The notes: generated from the letters alone by a model not told the origin. A DNA stretch of 64,000 nucleotides from Smittia aterrima (GCA_033063855.1 CP093829.1:2614243-2678242); one strand, 5' to 3'; shown: positions 10,721-23,923, counted from the stretch's first letter. Numbers and translations are program-made.

Positions 10721-12702
10721 TAGTTCATAAAACTTGATTCAATGAGAAAGAAACAAATCTAACGAAAGAAGTTAAAGCTCAACGCTTTTTATTGATTTAT
10801 TGCAAAGCAATTCGATTGTTGGAAGTTAAAGAATTTAGTCTTCCCCTCGAGATATTTTGTTACTTTGCTTCCTGGTACGCTCAGTCACGTGAACGTGCTT
10901 TCTACAACTATTTGCATGTCAGTTACACTGAACTGTGAGCGGAGCTGAGTTGTAAGCAATTTTGCCGGTGAACTTTCTAAAGTTTATGAACTTTCGAGAT
11001 CCTTAGGGGGAAGTTTAACAATAAATTCCGACTTTTACATTTTTATTCTGTTTCGATTTAAATGCCGAAACAAAAGTTTAATGAATCATCGCATGCGAAC
11101 GTTATCGATTGTCAAACTCAAACTTGCAGTAAATATAACAAAACGGTTTTGTTGACTTCTCCGAGGGGTGTGTCGTCTCTTTTGGAAGCCAACGCGTTGA
11201 TCCGAACATCTATTAATAGTTTAATTTGGTCATAATCCTAATTAGCGCTGCCCAAGCAGGTTTGTAATTGGATGCCTCGTCCATAATCTCGTCTCAATTG
11301 AGAGGCCGTGATCTGAGCAAGATTCAGTTTCTTTACGGGTCATAAAAATACATTTAAATCAAAAATTAATTGCTCAAGCGATCCACATCGCAAAAAACTC
11401 ACTGAGTGCGATGAGATAATTCGCTTTTGAGTTTAAGCCGCTTTTTAGTTACGAATTTCAATGGAAGCTTAATGCGTTCGCTATGCAAAAACTTGATAAA
11501 TAAGTCCGATACTAATGAAGCAAGCGAGTTGAGCGCTCGCGACAAGGTGACTGTCTGAAAACAATCACGAGCTCCAATTCATATTTTTATTGCAAAAGTG
11601 TCGAGTAAAACTGTCCATTCAATCGCGAGTTATCTGCACGCGAATGCTTTTAAAAGCCACACACGAAGTTATCAACAACACGAAGTTGAATTGTAAGAAA
11701 AGCTTAATTGAATGTGTAATCTTCAAGAAAATGGTTGATCGCGAGTCGCGACTATGCTAATCAGTAAACCAAAAATTCCGCAAAAAATATTTCAAAACAC
11801 GACGACGTTCGATGTTTGGCTTGACCTTTGGGTAGCGGAATTGAAACTCGGAACTTTTAATCATCGCATGAGACTTCTCGCTTTCGATTTCATTTGCATT
11901 TTATGTTTTTTAGCTTTTTCTATTGACGGCACCCGTGACTTGTTTATGTGCTTTGACTCGACCTAAATCGACGTGTTGAGCTTCGTGCGTCGTTTAAACT
12001 TGTGGTCAAACACTGAAGAGAATAATTCTCCGATAGGTTGAATATTTAGCGATTATGTCATTCGCGTATTTACATTTTAATACAAATTACGTTAAAATAG
12101 AGTTTTATTTTTCAAAGCCACTGGTGACCTTCGGTCAGTTTGCCGCCGCGCGCTTTGTGCCATCTTCGCCTTCGTTGTAACGAAAAATCGAAGAATTCTT
12201 TTAAGCAAAACAAAAATAAAAGTGAGAGTGTGTCAATGGAAATATTCGTCGATCGATTTGACCAGAAAAATCTTTAAAAGCATCGATGATGATTGACAAG
12301 GGTCGAGAGAGTCTAATCGAATATTTTTTAATTTGCGGTTTCACTTTATCATCGCGAATGGAAATCATTAAAACTTCTGCTGCTCGTTTTATGTTTTGCC
12401 ATAAATTACTGAGCAGCTTTTCATTTATTGACGGAGAACGCAAAGATAGAGAACTGAAAGGTGCTCGTAACTTTGTTAGCAAGGCGTGTTTCAGTGAATT
12501 CATTTTCTGTTTCTAAGGTTTTTCTGATCGACTCAACTTTCGAGCCTTCGGAACGAGAGTTCTCATAAAAACACAACATGAATGTGCTCTTATACTAATT
12601 ATGAAGTAATTTATGTGATGGCAAGGGCCTTGGCTCGCAGTCGGCTTAAACTACTAATACAAATTTTCTAGAAAATAAAAAGCTGTCAACTAAGGAATTT
12701 AC

Positions 12703-13204
12703 CTCTCAATTGTGCAATATGCGAATCATATTCAAACTGACTACTGGAGTTCGCCGATCTGTTGTTAAGAGGCGAACTGAAAGCGGTTTTGTGTTGATGC
12801 GACTGGCTCTGAAACTCTGAGTACCATTCGTGCGATACTTTCTTTTCGTCGCCCAACTGAATTCTTATAAGCGTGGAGTGAACTTTCTTACTCGACGTCG
12901 CGTAAGGCGATGACGATCGAAGACTCTCCTCTGATGGAAATCGATCGCTAGACGCCACTGACGATGATTTCGAGAATGATTGAGAACTGGAATGATGAGG
13001 GAATGTGTGATAGGCGGAATCATCTTGACACGGTGATTCCAACACTTCAAATCCACCGGAAGTACCGGGACTGGAATCATGATAGAAGATTGGCTTCACT
13101 GTTTTACGTGTGACCACTCGCGGATAACTTTCGGCTCGATCAACTTCATCCGAGCCATGACCTTCATCGCCTTTATTATCTCTCTTTCTATTCGCTCTTT
13201 CCAT
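12703..13204 (-). CDS. Msp300: Msp-300, alternative first coding exon A
   Basis: 167 codons plus one base, from ATG at 13204 to a strong donor (GAGAG then GTAAAT). The exit phase is 1 and the last G joins AT of exon 2 to make Asp, reading HIAQLR-D-EQERVQKK. The encoded segment is low-complexity, rich in Ser, charged and polar (ERANRKRDNKGDEGHGSDEV; later SSSQSFSKSSSVASSD), with no domain I recognise, as usual for variable N termini of large cytoskeletal linkers. The ATG was chosen as the first Met of the open frame that reaches the donor. A separate promoter between 13.2 and 15.0 kb is implied but not identified. Confidence 0.8.
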
Positions 13205-15029
13205 ATTGCATCATGTTTATCAAAGATTATTCAGTGGAACTTTTCTTTTGTTTGCTAATTTATTTGGCTTAGCGATGCGAGTGAATTTCGCTTTAATTTC
13301 ATTTCACCACGTCACAGCACTAAAGTAGAAAAATCAATTTTTGTTTTCTTTTTCCATAAACATTCCTTGCACAACAACAAGAACTTTTAGAATTTTCCTG
13401 AAAATTCACGACTGGCGAGTCGAGAATTGGTTCACAACACCTTACACGTGCTTCGTCACGCAGTGGTTGATCGATTATGCAAAGTCTTGCACCGACAAAG
13501 CCACCACTCGCACCTAACTTTGTCTTTTTTCAATAAAAATTGATTTTTATCTTTTCTTCACAGCCGCTAACACGATTTTTGTCGAAGTCTCGTTTTTGCG
13601 TCCGAAATGCATGAAAGCCGGTTTATAACTGAGCGCAAAAAAAAAGTTATAAACTCAACATTACGAAAGGAAAAAGAGAGGAAGCAACCGCGAGAATATT
13701 TTTTCCGTTGATGTCTGTAAGCATGGTGATCCGCAACTCGCTCATTCTTCAATGAAAACATAAGCTTTGTTGTTGCGATAGTTCACAAACCGAGAGCATA
13801 ACGACGAAGACGACGAGAGAGAAAGAGATCTTACGAAACGTAAACAAAAACTTCGGTGAAAAGTATTTCACATGCGCTTGTTATGTTTTATCGACTTCTC
13901 GTGTAGTAGTTTGACTTCACGGAACCGTGATAACCGGCAGTTAACCGAAAAACTTTTCACTCGTGAACTTGAAGCTTTTTTCCTTATGAACTTTGAAAGC
14001 TTATTTTAGATACCCTCGAAGGAGAGTTCAATGCTATTGCCTGATAGTTAGCAATAAACAAAATTCACGTTCTATCGATCTAATAAAAAATGTTGTATTG
14101 GCATTTGAAAAAGAAAATTCCACGAAACAAACTCGAAGACATTTACAATTTGAATTTCCCTTCACACGGTTACCAATCAACAATTTCTCAGAAAGGGAGA
14201 ACCTGAATTGAGGTCAAGCAGCCGAATTGTCTATCGCAATGCGTCGCAAACAACGAAAAAGAGTTACTTGGGTTACCGTGAATTAAAAATTGTTTCGCAT
14301 TTGGCCTTAAAACTCTCGCTCTCCCCTATCCATTGCGTGACATAAAATCACGTGTAGCGCTCTTCTTTTGTTTGTGTTCGTGAATGATTTCCATTCGGAA
14401 GCGAAATTTATTCAGAGCTCTGATGAAATGAAGAAACAATCGAGCAGCTGATCGTGAATATCTCGGAAAATTCTGTTTACACGATTTTCATGTTTAGATA
14501 GTTGGACGACTGTTAACACACTTCTTAACTCTATAAATATCCGAGATCTATTTTTACGCGTGCATTAGTTCTTTTACGAGTTTAAAAATAAAGTTTAATT
14601 GCGTAGCGCTCGACACTGACTGAGATGAAAAATTGTGCGTGTGAGAGCGGAGCCAATGCGATTGCGCAAAAATCAAAACACAAATCGCTCTCCGCGGCTT
14701 CGGGTCCGTTCAACTCTCGCGCTCTTATTTTCTCTCTTTGTTTACGTTTGAATATGCCGACAACGCTACAGTGAAAACTGTAATCTCTTCCCACCCACTT
14801 AATCACTCACATGCAGTTCGTTTAAAAATAAATATTTCCGATCGCGATTTAATTCACTAATCGACGCCGTTTTAATTTGCAATTATTTTCTTTTTATGGC
14901 TTTAGCGATGCAGACGCAATTAATTCTCAGCTGTCTATGGGAAAATTCCGCAGACGGCTTCGAAGAATGTCTCGACTTCGGGAAATGTTTGAATTGTATT
15001 TAAAGAATTAAAAGAAAATTCTTCTTTAC
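13205..15029 (-). other. Non-coding interval between the two alternative Msp-300 first exons
   Basis: Intronic for transcripts starting upstream and the probable promoter/5' UTR region for exon A. It contains only short open frames in both strands. I see no repeat element or definite core promoter. Confidence 0.5.
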
Positions 15030-15699
15030 CTTGCAATAAGCTGATTGTTGCTTGATATTCCGCCAACTTTTCATCGACGTAGTCTTGCGATTGTTGTGCT
15101 ATGATGTCAGCAGTCGAAGGTCGACCATCGTCTTCCTCATAGACAACGAGTCCTTTCGTAAGATTCGCTGGTTCCAATGGAACCACATAAAAGTCGTTCG
15201 AGGACTTTGATTGACGGTCGCTGTCCATGTACATATATTGTGGATTTGGTGGAGGAGAGAAGGGAGGGATGCTGCAGGGAGTTGCAGCAGATGGAGTCGG
15301 AGAAAATGTGCTGCGATAAGGACGTGGAAAGGATACGTCAGCAGCAGGCACTTGATGAGGTTGTTGAGATGCCATTGGCATTGGTTTCGGTTGATAAACG
15401 TGATGGGAAGGAGGAGTTGGCCGCATTGGAACTGGAGAAAAGTTCTGAGACTCATAAACAGTCGTGAAACCAGTTGGCGTGGCTGGCAAACGTCTCAATG
15501 GTGGCATCGGTGCTGGATACGACGGATTGAACGTCGGAGTTTCTGACAAATGCCGAGCATTGAACGTCGGAGTTGGTGATCTTTGCCTTGGCACACTATT
15601 TGGAGTTGGCGACATGAGTCTCGCTGCATTGCCTCGCATTGGCGATGCTGAAGCACGTACCCAGCCCTTCTGCGGCTGTTTGTTGTGTTGATCGGACAT
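15030..15699 (-). CDS. Msp300: Msp-300, alternative first coding exon B
   Basis: 223 codons plus one base, starting MSDQHNKQPQKGW at 15699 and ending at donor CAAG/GTAAAG, again in phase 1, so it reads ISLLQ-D-EQERVQKK into the CH1 exon. The peptide is proline-, serine- and tyrosine-rich, with short repeats such as RSPTPTFNARHLSETPTFNP and an acidic patch near the end (VVYEEDDGRPSTADII). That suggests a disordered, possibly SH3- or WW-binding N terminus. The exon probably begins at 15721, after TTCTTCTCATTGCAG, so a further non-coding exon lies upstream. Both first exons share phase and downstream partner, which points to alternative promoters of one gene rather than separate genes. Confidence 0.75.
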
Positions 15700-15721
15700 T
15701 TTCACTTTCTTTCACTCATAA
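15700..15721 (-). other. 5' UTR part of Msp-300 exon B with a 5-codon upstream ORF
   Basis: Between the splice acceptor (TTGCAG, 15722-15727) and the start codon, the leader has ATGAGTGAAAGAAAGTGA, a MSERK upstream ORF that closes just before the main ATG. It could damp translation; this is inferred from position alone. Confidence 0.45.
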
Positions 15722-18700
15722 CTGCAATGAGAAGAAAAACAAACTGAAATTAATTACGAAACCAAAGATGATTGAACCTTAAAATAATTATTCGAAGAAA
15801 ACCGTTTCGTAAACATTCAACTGAACTCGTTAAACTTCTTGCAAGTTTCTTATTTAAATATAAACAAAACGCAGAGTGAATAATTTCCTTTCGCCATTCA
15901 ATATTTCTCGAATTTCCAACGCAACACGAAGTGAATAAATATTTTTAGAAATATCCCCGCGAAGTTGAAAGCGAAAACTTGCAAGTTGCAGTCATCACGC
16001 TTTGTGAGGTCAACCGTGTAACGATCGTAATAAAAGTACAATTAGCTATTGACCATTAATTCAATTAGCATTTGAATGAATGAGGGAACCGCAGTTCGCA
16101 AATGATGACATCACGTGCAGCATTGAGTTTGCCTCGCACTTAGCAAAACGTTTGCATTGAAAAATGATGAATGGGAAAGGTCAAACAAGAGATCAATTGT
16201 TAGTGCGATCGCAAAGCTTTGATCTAAGCAATGACAGGCGCCGTTAAGTTGTAAATATTTAATTAAGATATTTCGTGATCGAAAAGATCTTTCTTATTTT
16301 AAATGCAAATTGCAATTCATTTTCCGCTGGAGAATCTTCATGCCTCATGTCAACTCGCATTTCAAGGACATTTTCTCCATAAAATTAATTTTTTGACTTC
16401 AATCCAGCAAATCGGCGCTTTTGAGATAAAAATAAATATTTCGCGATCCCTTCCCACGATCAGCACATGCCATCATAGCGCAAACTTGAAAAAGAAAAAA
16501 AAATCTTTGCTTCGACTCGTTCTCACTGATGACTTGTGCAAATCGCTTGATCCGAAAAGAAAAACGATGAAGCTTAACAAATCATCATTGTTTTCGTAAA
16601 ATGATTGCGGGGTTGGTTGTGAGTTCTAAATTTAAAAGAGTGACGTTATGCAGTTTTAGTTGAAGAAAATATCGAGAGCTTGTGGATCGATTGGAAGTGA
16701 TGTCAATATTGAATTTTCAAGCATTGAAGATTGAGGAGATCATTGATGGACAGAGCCTTGAACAAGCGAAGTAATTTGGCATCAGCTTCCTTTCAATTTT
16801 TTTTCTTCTTTGTTGCAGACTTGACTAAATTCACTTGCCGAGAAATCTGTGATCAAGTGAACAGAATACTGAGAAGTTTTGTTGAAACATTTCCCGTACA
16901 TTCCCCCAACGAATAAATAAGAACGACTCATTCGTCTTGCAATAAACGTTTGTTGTTTTCACATTTTCTGCGGCAGATGTAATAAAAGTCGAAATGACAA
17001 ACACACGTTTTGAGCTTTTTACGTCTGATCTTCTAAAACCTCTCGGTCAAATTGTCACGAATTGAATAAGCAAATAATCATACGCACAATCTCCGACGAT
17101 TTTCTCACTCAATTTTCTTTCTTCTTATTTTAATTCGGCCTTGGCGTTGAAACGTTTAGTGAGCCATTTAAACCTCCTCTGATAAATGGAAGAGTCTCTA
17201 GATTACAATGTTTGAATTCCCTCACAAACATTTCTTGTCGTCTTAGCAATGAAAATTTTGTAATTTGTGTCGACGGATTTGTTGGGATTTCTTTGAATTG
17301 CTGTTGACAGCACTTCGGAGACAAAATGAATTGGATTCTTGTTAAAACCTCCGGAATCTCTTAGAGATCAGATGTCGAACAAGAATGTCTTTGGAGTAAT
17401 GTCAACGAACATTAATTCATTCATTCACCTGTCGGAGGCGTGCTGCCAAACAGGAAACAACATTTCTTTATTTAGTTGGTCAAGGCAGACGCTTGAAGCT
17501 TCTCTTCGCACATTCACATGTGAATCCTCGAAAGTAAATTAGTTTTGTCAAGCTACAAATGATCCCGCAGACCGTAAACGACAGAGTAAAAAATGAGTTA
17601 TAAGAATCGTGATTTAATTAATTAACGCTTTTAATTCAAAGTCATTAAACTGACTTCGTCTGAACAAATGAATCTGAGATATTTTCGCGTAACTTTATGT
17701 TTTAGTAATTGCTGGCATCGCTTTTATATTTAGATGAGGAGAGAAAGTAAATGATGTCACGTTGGAAAGTTTCTCAAAAAGAAAATCAAAGACAAACTCT
17801 TCCCCAACTTGAAACTGTCCCCGGAAAATCTCAACAGAAAATTTTCTTTTCATAAGCGTCGCTTTCCGTTCAAGACATTCGCTACATTTTAATAAATTGA
17901 AATAATTTCCTCCGCGTGCTTTCCTGTTTTCATGAAACGTGGTGACAAAATTGATTTTCGTTTATTTCTAAATCGAAGTGAATCACGAAAACTTAAAAAA
18001 TATTAATTACGAGTGAAGTGATCGAATGCGCTTGGAATTTTTCGCATCTGGTAATCGGAAGCCTCTTTGAGCATTGCCAGAAGATTTGATAAGACAGAAG
18101 AAGAGTTTTTAAAATTCCATGATTGACTTCTTGATCTTGATCGTCTTGAATCGATGGAGGAAGCAGAGAGGCGACCGCAGAATCATTTGCAATGACGAAT
18201 TCGAAGTTGAGCAGGGGAGGAGTGATGTCTTGTATATGTTTCACTTTTAAAAATAGTCATGCCACTGTTCATTCGCTCTAAATCTTTCTTTAAATATAGA
18301 CCGAATGGAAGAAGATAAAACGTGAAGCCCGCGCGGCGAGAGAGAGTGATGTGAGTCGTCGTACGAAGCCAACTCGAAAATGGAAAATTAATGAATTTTA
18401 AGATGATCGAATGTGACTATTTATAGATTAAGTTGGAATTAATTTGGGGATGGTCTCACCATTTAATTAACTCGATGTGACAACACTTTCGTATGTTCCC
18501 TTTCTTATGCGGAAAACTGATTACGCAATACTTTTTCTCTTTTCGATTTTTCTTGATTTCTTCCGACTCACAAAAAATTTTCCACAAACTTCCAGAATTT
18601 TCCTTTCTTTGATCACAAATTTCTTTTTTCGATATTTTTTTCGATATTTTTCACTATTCTCACAAGCAGCTTTGCTTCAGAAAATTCTAACTTTCACTAG

Positions 18701-20118
18701 AAATAACACACACAATGCAGGCGAAAAATAAAAATATAAAAATTCTAAGACTTTTCTTCTTAATATCTAAAAATTGAAAAATTCTGCGCTATTTTGCTTT
18801 TTTGGTTTTATGATCCGACACTTTTCTAGACCCGAATTAAACTGAGGGAAACTTCTGAACGCGGAAAATTTCCTCACTTGAAACATCTCGAGGAAAAGCG
18901 GCCGAACGAAAGCCGATGCTAAGAATAATTTTGTTCGTAATTTATGGAAAGTGTGTTGGTGCGAGAGAGTTTTCTTGTGACGATCGTGCTTGAGTTTTAT
19001 TACAGTCAAAGTTAAGCTTGACGTGGCGAACATCTGTGATCATGATTTTCTAATAAAAATGCTTCAATAAATATTCCATCCACTTAGGGTTGGAAACATT
19101 TATTAGACATTCAACGGTAAATGGTTCTTTCAACTCTTGCGTGGTTAGGGAACGAACTTCTAATCAATAAACTTTGAAACAACTCGGGAAAAATAATTAA
19201 TTATGAATGGAAATCGAACTGGTGTTGTCTCGAGCCGGCGTTCTCTTGTCTGTGTTCGTTTGTGCAGTGAGAAAATTTTCCATTTCATCAACTGCCGACA
19301 AATGACGAATCAAAACGCACGTGATCATCTTTCTCGCGTGTGTCTTGCAAGGCGGCGCCTTGTCGAGTTTGAAAAAACATGAAAACACAATTTTCTTGTT
19401 ATTTTTAGCACTGGCGATGTTTTCCGAGTTTCTCTGTGAATGCCGCCACTTGTTTGATTCTCTTTAAAGGTGAAGGCAGTTTGTATTCAAGGTTTACTTA
19501 TGTGTTCTCATCAAAGCACTAATCGTTTGTTTTTTCTTTCACGAAATACGATTCTCTCTTCTCGAAAATTTTCTTCGGAACTGGGTCAACTACCGTGACT
19601 GATGACATCACGGGGATTCCGTTCTACTTTTTGAAACGAAAGGAATAATTTATGAAGGAATTAATTCGAATTTGTTAGCGGCTTGTCAGCAATACGATCG
19701 CGAAACGACTGACGAAGAAGAATAATTGAGACAGCAAATAAGTGTTAATACACTCACGAATTCCTTGTTATGAGATTAAAGGCTATTCATCATTAGCAAG
19801 TATTTTTTTTGCTCGACTTTTGCTTGTGAAGCATGAACAACGTTTCGCAAGTTGATCGGCAAAAAATTGAATTCAGAGGCCAAAGATTATAAATGTTTAC
19901 TTTCAGTGTTTTGATCATCTTACATTCGTTCAAAGCGAAAGAGTTGAGATGTAAACTTTGGGAATGATTCATAATCTTATCTAACTATTTGATTGTTTTC
20001 TGCTTTTCGTGATAAGAGTGAGAGTTAAACCGTCTGCTCATTTTTGATGCAAAAAAGCTTATTCACATTTCAAAAACAAACATTTTAAATTTTTAACGGT
20101 TAGTGAATATTCAAATTC
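15722..20118. other. 4.4-kb intergenic region between Msp-300 and the tandem array
   Basis: AT-rich single-copy sequence. It should contain the upstream non-coding exon(s) and promoter of Msp-300 isoform B. A minus-strand open frame at 17993-18244 is the longest with plausible composition, but it has no recognisable domain. I see no transposon ORF, structured RNA or tandem repeat. Confidence 0.5.
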
Positions 20119-20461
20119 GAAAGCTCGTTTCAAACACTAACGAGCTTACAAAGCTTTCGTCATTGCTGAATTTTCTTGTGAAGCGTAAAGATTTTCTTAC
20201 TTTTTCAAATCGCATTGCTAAAAAATTATTCACGGCAAGTTATCGAGTTTGAGTTTGTGATTTTCTTATCAGTGTGAATCCGGTCTATGATTTTTTAATG
20301 AATGAAAATATTTCAGCACCGCGTGGATATAAATTCACGGTCATTAAGTTCTAATATGGCAATCGAAAAGTGTAAAACGTTAATAACTATGAAAGGCAGA
20401 TTAAAATGAATATTGACAATATTATTGCAAGACGTTTAAGAAAACATTCTGTCAAACTATT

Positions 20462-20545
20462 CTCAAAGTCGTAAATACAGAATCAAAGCGATTGGTAATG
20501 GCATTGATCAAGCAAATAAATTTTGGGTTCGAATCCCATGGAAAA
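20462..20545 (+). ncRNA. Plus-strand tRNA-like element, unit 1 extra copy
   Basis: T-arm TTGGGTTCGAATCCCATGG at 20522-20540, preceded by the family leader (AACATTCTGTCAAACTATTC). The T-run CTTTTTTGG is about 40 nt downstream. Present only in unit 1. Its anticodon and acceptor arms are not convincing. Confidence 0.4.
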
Positions 20546-20639
20546 CTCTCGTTCCTATTTTCAAATCTGGAAAAATATCTTTTTTGGAACCAAACTGATT
20601 GAACACATTTTCTCCAAAAGTAAACGTTCTGCCCAACTT

Positions 20640-20725
20640 AATTCAGAGTCATTAATAGCTCAGAATCTAAGCGATTTATAATTTGTAATTGTCATACAGT
20701 AGAAGTGTCTGTTCGATTCCCAAAA
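20640..20725 (+). ncRNA. Plus-strand tRNA-like element a, unit 1
   Basis: A-box-like TAGCTCAGAATCTAAGCG and B box TGTTCGATTCCC, 46-50 nt apart, close to true tRNA spacing. The T-stem is damaged here (TCTG for TGGG in the other units). A T7 run follows at about 20767. Confidence 0.4.
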
Positions 20726-20924
20726 AGTATAATGTGATATTTCAAAATTGTATCCTTGTAATCCATTTTTTTAAAAAAATATTTAAACTTATTTATTTTT
20801 CCAAATAAACCTGCCGTTAAACATTTATTTTAATTTTCATGATTCGAATCATAAATTGTAATTCGTATGGCTGGTGAGTAATTTGTTTTATTTAATTGCG
20901 AAACATTTAAGTAAACATTCTGTC

Positions 20925-21012
20925 GAACTAATCTCCAAGTGTTTATTAGAACTTAAGCGATTGACCATTTGAATTGATCAAACGGCAGAAGAAGCATGGG
21001 TTCGAATCCCAA
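20925..21012 (+). ncRNA. Plus-strand tRNA-like element b, unit 1
   Basis: Leader GTAAACATTCTGTCGAACT, then TTAAGCGATTGAC, then T-arm CATGGGTTCGAATCCCAAAA. Nine or more T follow near 21052. It shares its leader with element a, so the two are copies of one repeat. Confidence 0.4.
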
Positions 21013-23640
21013 AATATTAAAAATATGTTAATTTAAAAAATAATAAAATTGCTTTTTTTTTACAAAACTTATAAACAAAACTTGTTTAATTTGCCAAATT
21101 AAATTCAGATATCTGTCATTAAACATTTATTTTGGTTTTCATGTGTAAATTTGTCTAAAGATGTGGAAATAATCTGCCTAATATATCGAGTCTAATTGAA
21201 TTAACTGGCGTGGCTATGAGCACTTTACGAATGAACCAATTTTTTCCTCGTTCATTGTTTAAACGATCCACACATGAATGAAAACAAACAAGATCGCGAT
21301 AAGATCTCCAGTGGTGCGTGTCATGTTGAGTTTAACGCAAAAATTGCTTCGGTTGAATTAAAATTGTTTGTTTCAATTAATTGAAAGTGGATAAGTTAGC
21401 AAATTGAGGGTGAAATTTTTTTTCATATTCGTTGCCAACATAAACTTCTCAGTTTGTCTCTTTCCAACTCATCGTCGCAAGTAAACTGGGAGGAGCTTCA
21501 ATGCCGAGCGAAGAGCGACCATTTTTTACTGCAACGAAATTAAAGTGAAAACCTCATTTGTAATGAAACTCATTCACGTCAGATCATTAGCTGCACCGGA
21601 AATATGTCAACCTGAACAAAAAATGAAACAGAATTAGCCCACTTGGCGTTGAAAAGATGTCAAACTTTGAGTAAGCAGCATATTGTGAATGAAGGAACTC
21701 TCCTCGGCAATCAATAAAACGACTTCCTTGCCTTTCATGAAATAATTTCAACTTCGCTTTGTTATCAAGAAGTTTTCGTTTGATTAATGAACAAAGTTCT
21801 TAAACTTCACTTCATTTTGAAAACTGAATTTCCCTCAACTTCTTCAACAAAAACGTTTCTGGCACAACAAGAAACCTAATTGGCATTCTACTTACACGAA
21901 AAGTCTTGAAAAAGAGAACAATGGAGAAAACAATCGGCAAAGCAAAGATTTCGATTTTCCATTTTCGTTTGTCCGAGTTAACGGAAATTAATTTGCCTTG
22001 CAGACTTCTCGTCTTTTTGTGCATCGCTTGATTTGCTCGGAATAATCGGAGGACGTGACTATAAATCGAACAGTTACGTAGCCTTTTGTTTTAGAGCTTC
22101 GAGAATCAAAAGCGAATCAATGGGAATAAACAAATCGACAATTCGTTTCTTTATTGTCTTCGATCGTCGATCAGAAGAATTGCGCAAAATCTGCTTTGTT
22201 TCTAACGAATGTTGTTTCTCTCGATTGACCGGTTCCACTTGACTGGACTTCAATCAAAAATAAATATAAATTTAAACTTCCCCAGAATCATTCGGACGGA
22301 ATATTTCAATATTAAAATGTTCTCAAGTTGAGTCATCAAGGATGTGACTTGATCTTGAACGTTTTTCACATTTTTCAACCTTGACTTCGTTTTCTGGCAA
22401 AGTCATTCGACGTCACATTGTTCAAACCAACAAATCATGAGAGATAATCTGCTGAAATAAAACTTTAATCTCTTAATCTTGTTGTAAAACTATGGCAAAC
22501 GAGAAAAACAAGAAAACAATTTGAACCTTTCGGTGAAAGTCGCCTCAGACTAAGCCATCATAAAATATTTACATTTCTTCATTGGATTTAACATGTTGAT
22601 CTTGTAAAAAGGAGGGAATTAGGACAAAGAAGGATAGGACAATCCAATAAATAACCAATTGTTGAGTAGTCCTAAGAATCTTCAGAGAAATTATTTTCCC
22701 TTGTCGACCACATTTTCAGCTTCACACTTTTATTCAAGCCCACGCTGTGCGTTTTGCACATTGAACTAGTTTAAGGAACGAATTCCCTCTCGTTCTGCTT
22801 ATTAAACCTGGTAAAGAGTCGTCGTCTGAAGAGATTCGTTGAGCTTGTTAGTAAAGCAACGACTTCTATGATCGATGGAAATTGAAAAGCAAATGACAAA
22901 TTTTTCTTTTCAAATTTCGTGTAAAAAATGTTTCCCTCGCGATCAGATATCAAATTACATAATTTGCTTGCTCTCAGAAATGAAATGCTTTATTTTAACT
23001 TAATTAATGTTTGGTTGCTCGCCTTATTCAGTTTTCGGTTTCTTTCTGTGAAGTTTCATTAGTTTTCGCGCCGCTGCTCCAACAGAAGCGCATGTTTCTC
23101 TTTTCGGTGTGTGATGGAAGGCGAAGGAACGTGAACAACAAAAAACGGTGTTATGGTGATTCATCAAAACTAGATCATTAATTATTCCCACCAAAAGGGC
23201 TTTCCTCCAAATGAGAAATGTGTTCGAGACTTCAAACTTTCATGAGAAAAGACCTTTAACTAATTCAGAGTGTGAAGAGCTTCATTTCCTTTTTTTGGTT
23301 GTTTTTATCGCTGAACGTTCCTTCTCACATTTTTTATTGTTTGAAAAATGAGAAAAATAAATGAAGTTTTTATTGTTTGCTGTTGAACAATAAGATCATG
23401 TCATGTTAGTCGGACAGGGAAACGCGTCGAGCTACTGAACCTTTGGGATCTCACATTATTGCGATGCTCGATTGGTGATTAAGTTAACGTCTACATGCTT
23501 CTCGCAACAGACGTTTAAATTAATATTTTACACGATCGCCTGCCTCGAGGGAATGTTGTAAACCGCCAGAAATATGAATGAGGCATCGAAGAGTTATTAT
23601 TGAATTCACGACGCGATTTTCTTCTCGCGATCACTGTGTA
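21013..23640. other. Conserved non-coding part of unit 1 (equivalents 37640-41195 and 51101-53749)
   Basis: About 2.6 kb kept at very high identity in all units, with no open frame that looks coding. It includes a TAATTGAATTA site (listed separately). As DNA upstream of the duplicated gene it may hold enhancers. Conservation is explained by recent duplication and does not itself prove function. Confidence 0.5.
21193..21203. promoter_or_regulatory. Possible paired-class homeodomain dimer site (P3), unit 1
   Basis: TAATTGAATTA matches the palindromic P3 consensus TAAT-N3-ATTA (spacer Y-N-R) bound by paired-class homeodomains. It is present in every unit, but short AT-rich motifs arise by chance. 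Confidence 0.2.
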
Positions 23641-23834
23641 ACCAATGGCTAAATCGAACGGTAGCGGAACCGAGCACCATTTCGTGCTCAACTTCTTCAA
23701 GCATCATTATTTATTGAGATCACTTTGGCTCGATCCTCGCAGACTCTGATGAAGAAATTTTGAAGAATTATCAGATGAGAAGTTCTAATCGAATTTTCCC
23801 ATGGAAACCTTTTTGACTCTTTTTATTGGAAATT
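23641..23834 (+). repeat. 190-bp direct repeat left of the calpain block, unit 1
   Basis: Runs from ACCAATGGCTAAATCGAACG to TTTTTATTGGAAATT. The same sequence recurs at 29563-29750, on the far side of the calpain block. The left copy continues into unit sequence upstream and the right copy into unit sequence downstream, so the block sits inside a duplicated target segment. Confidence 0.85.
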
Positions 23835-23923
23835 CAATATTCTTTTGTCCAGCTGCTTCTGCTAAGCTTGTCAATCTCCTCGCTAATTGAGAGATTTAAT
23901 AGAAATTAATTTTTGATTTCTTT

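Larger units (their letters stand above)
9013..12702 (-). other. Long first intron of Msp-300
   Basis: 3.7-kb intron between the CH1 exon and the alternative first exon ending at 12703. It starts with a good donor (GTAAATTCC) and ends at TTTAAAG. Its CH-proximal third (about 9.5-10.75 kb) is occupied by the tRNA-like array listed separately. The remainder (10.75-12.7 kb) has short open frames without coding character. It could hold enhancers, but I see no definite site. Confidence 0.7.

Noticed and set aside
17993..18244. Minus-strand 83-codon frame MKHIQDITPPLLNF in the intergenic region
   Set aside because: Plausible composition, but no domain, no convincing splice partners and no second copy to compare.
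22033..22242. 69-codon frame starting MLGIIGGRDYKSN, repeated at 38648 and 52150
   Set aside because: It begins at a non-ATG codon (TTG), has no domain, and its conservation is explained by unit duplication.
23515..23700. Minus-strand 61-codon frame MKKLSTKWCSVPLP, repeated in each unit
   Set aside because: It runs into the 190-bp duplicated target segment and shows replacement changes between units; probably chance.
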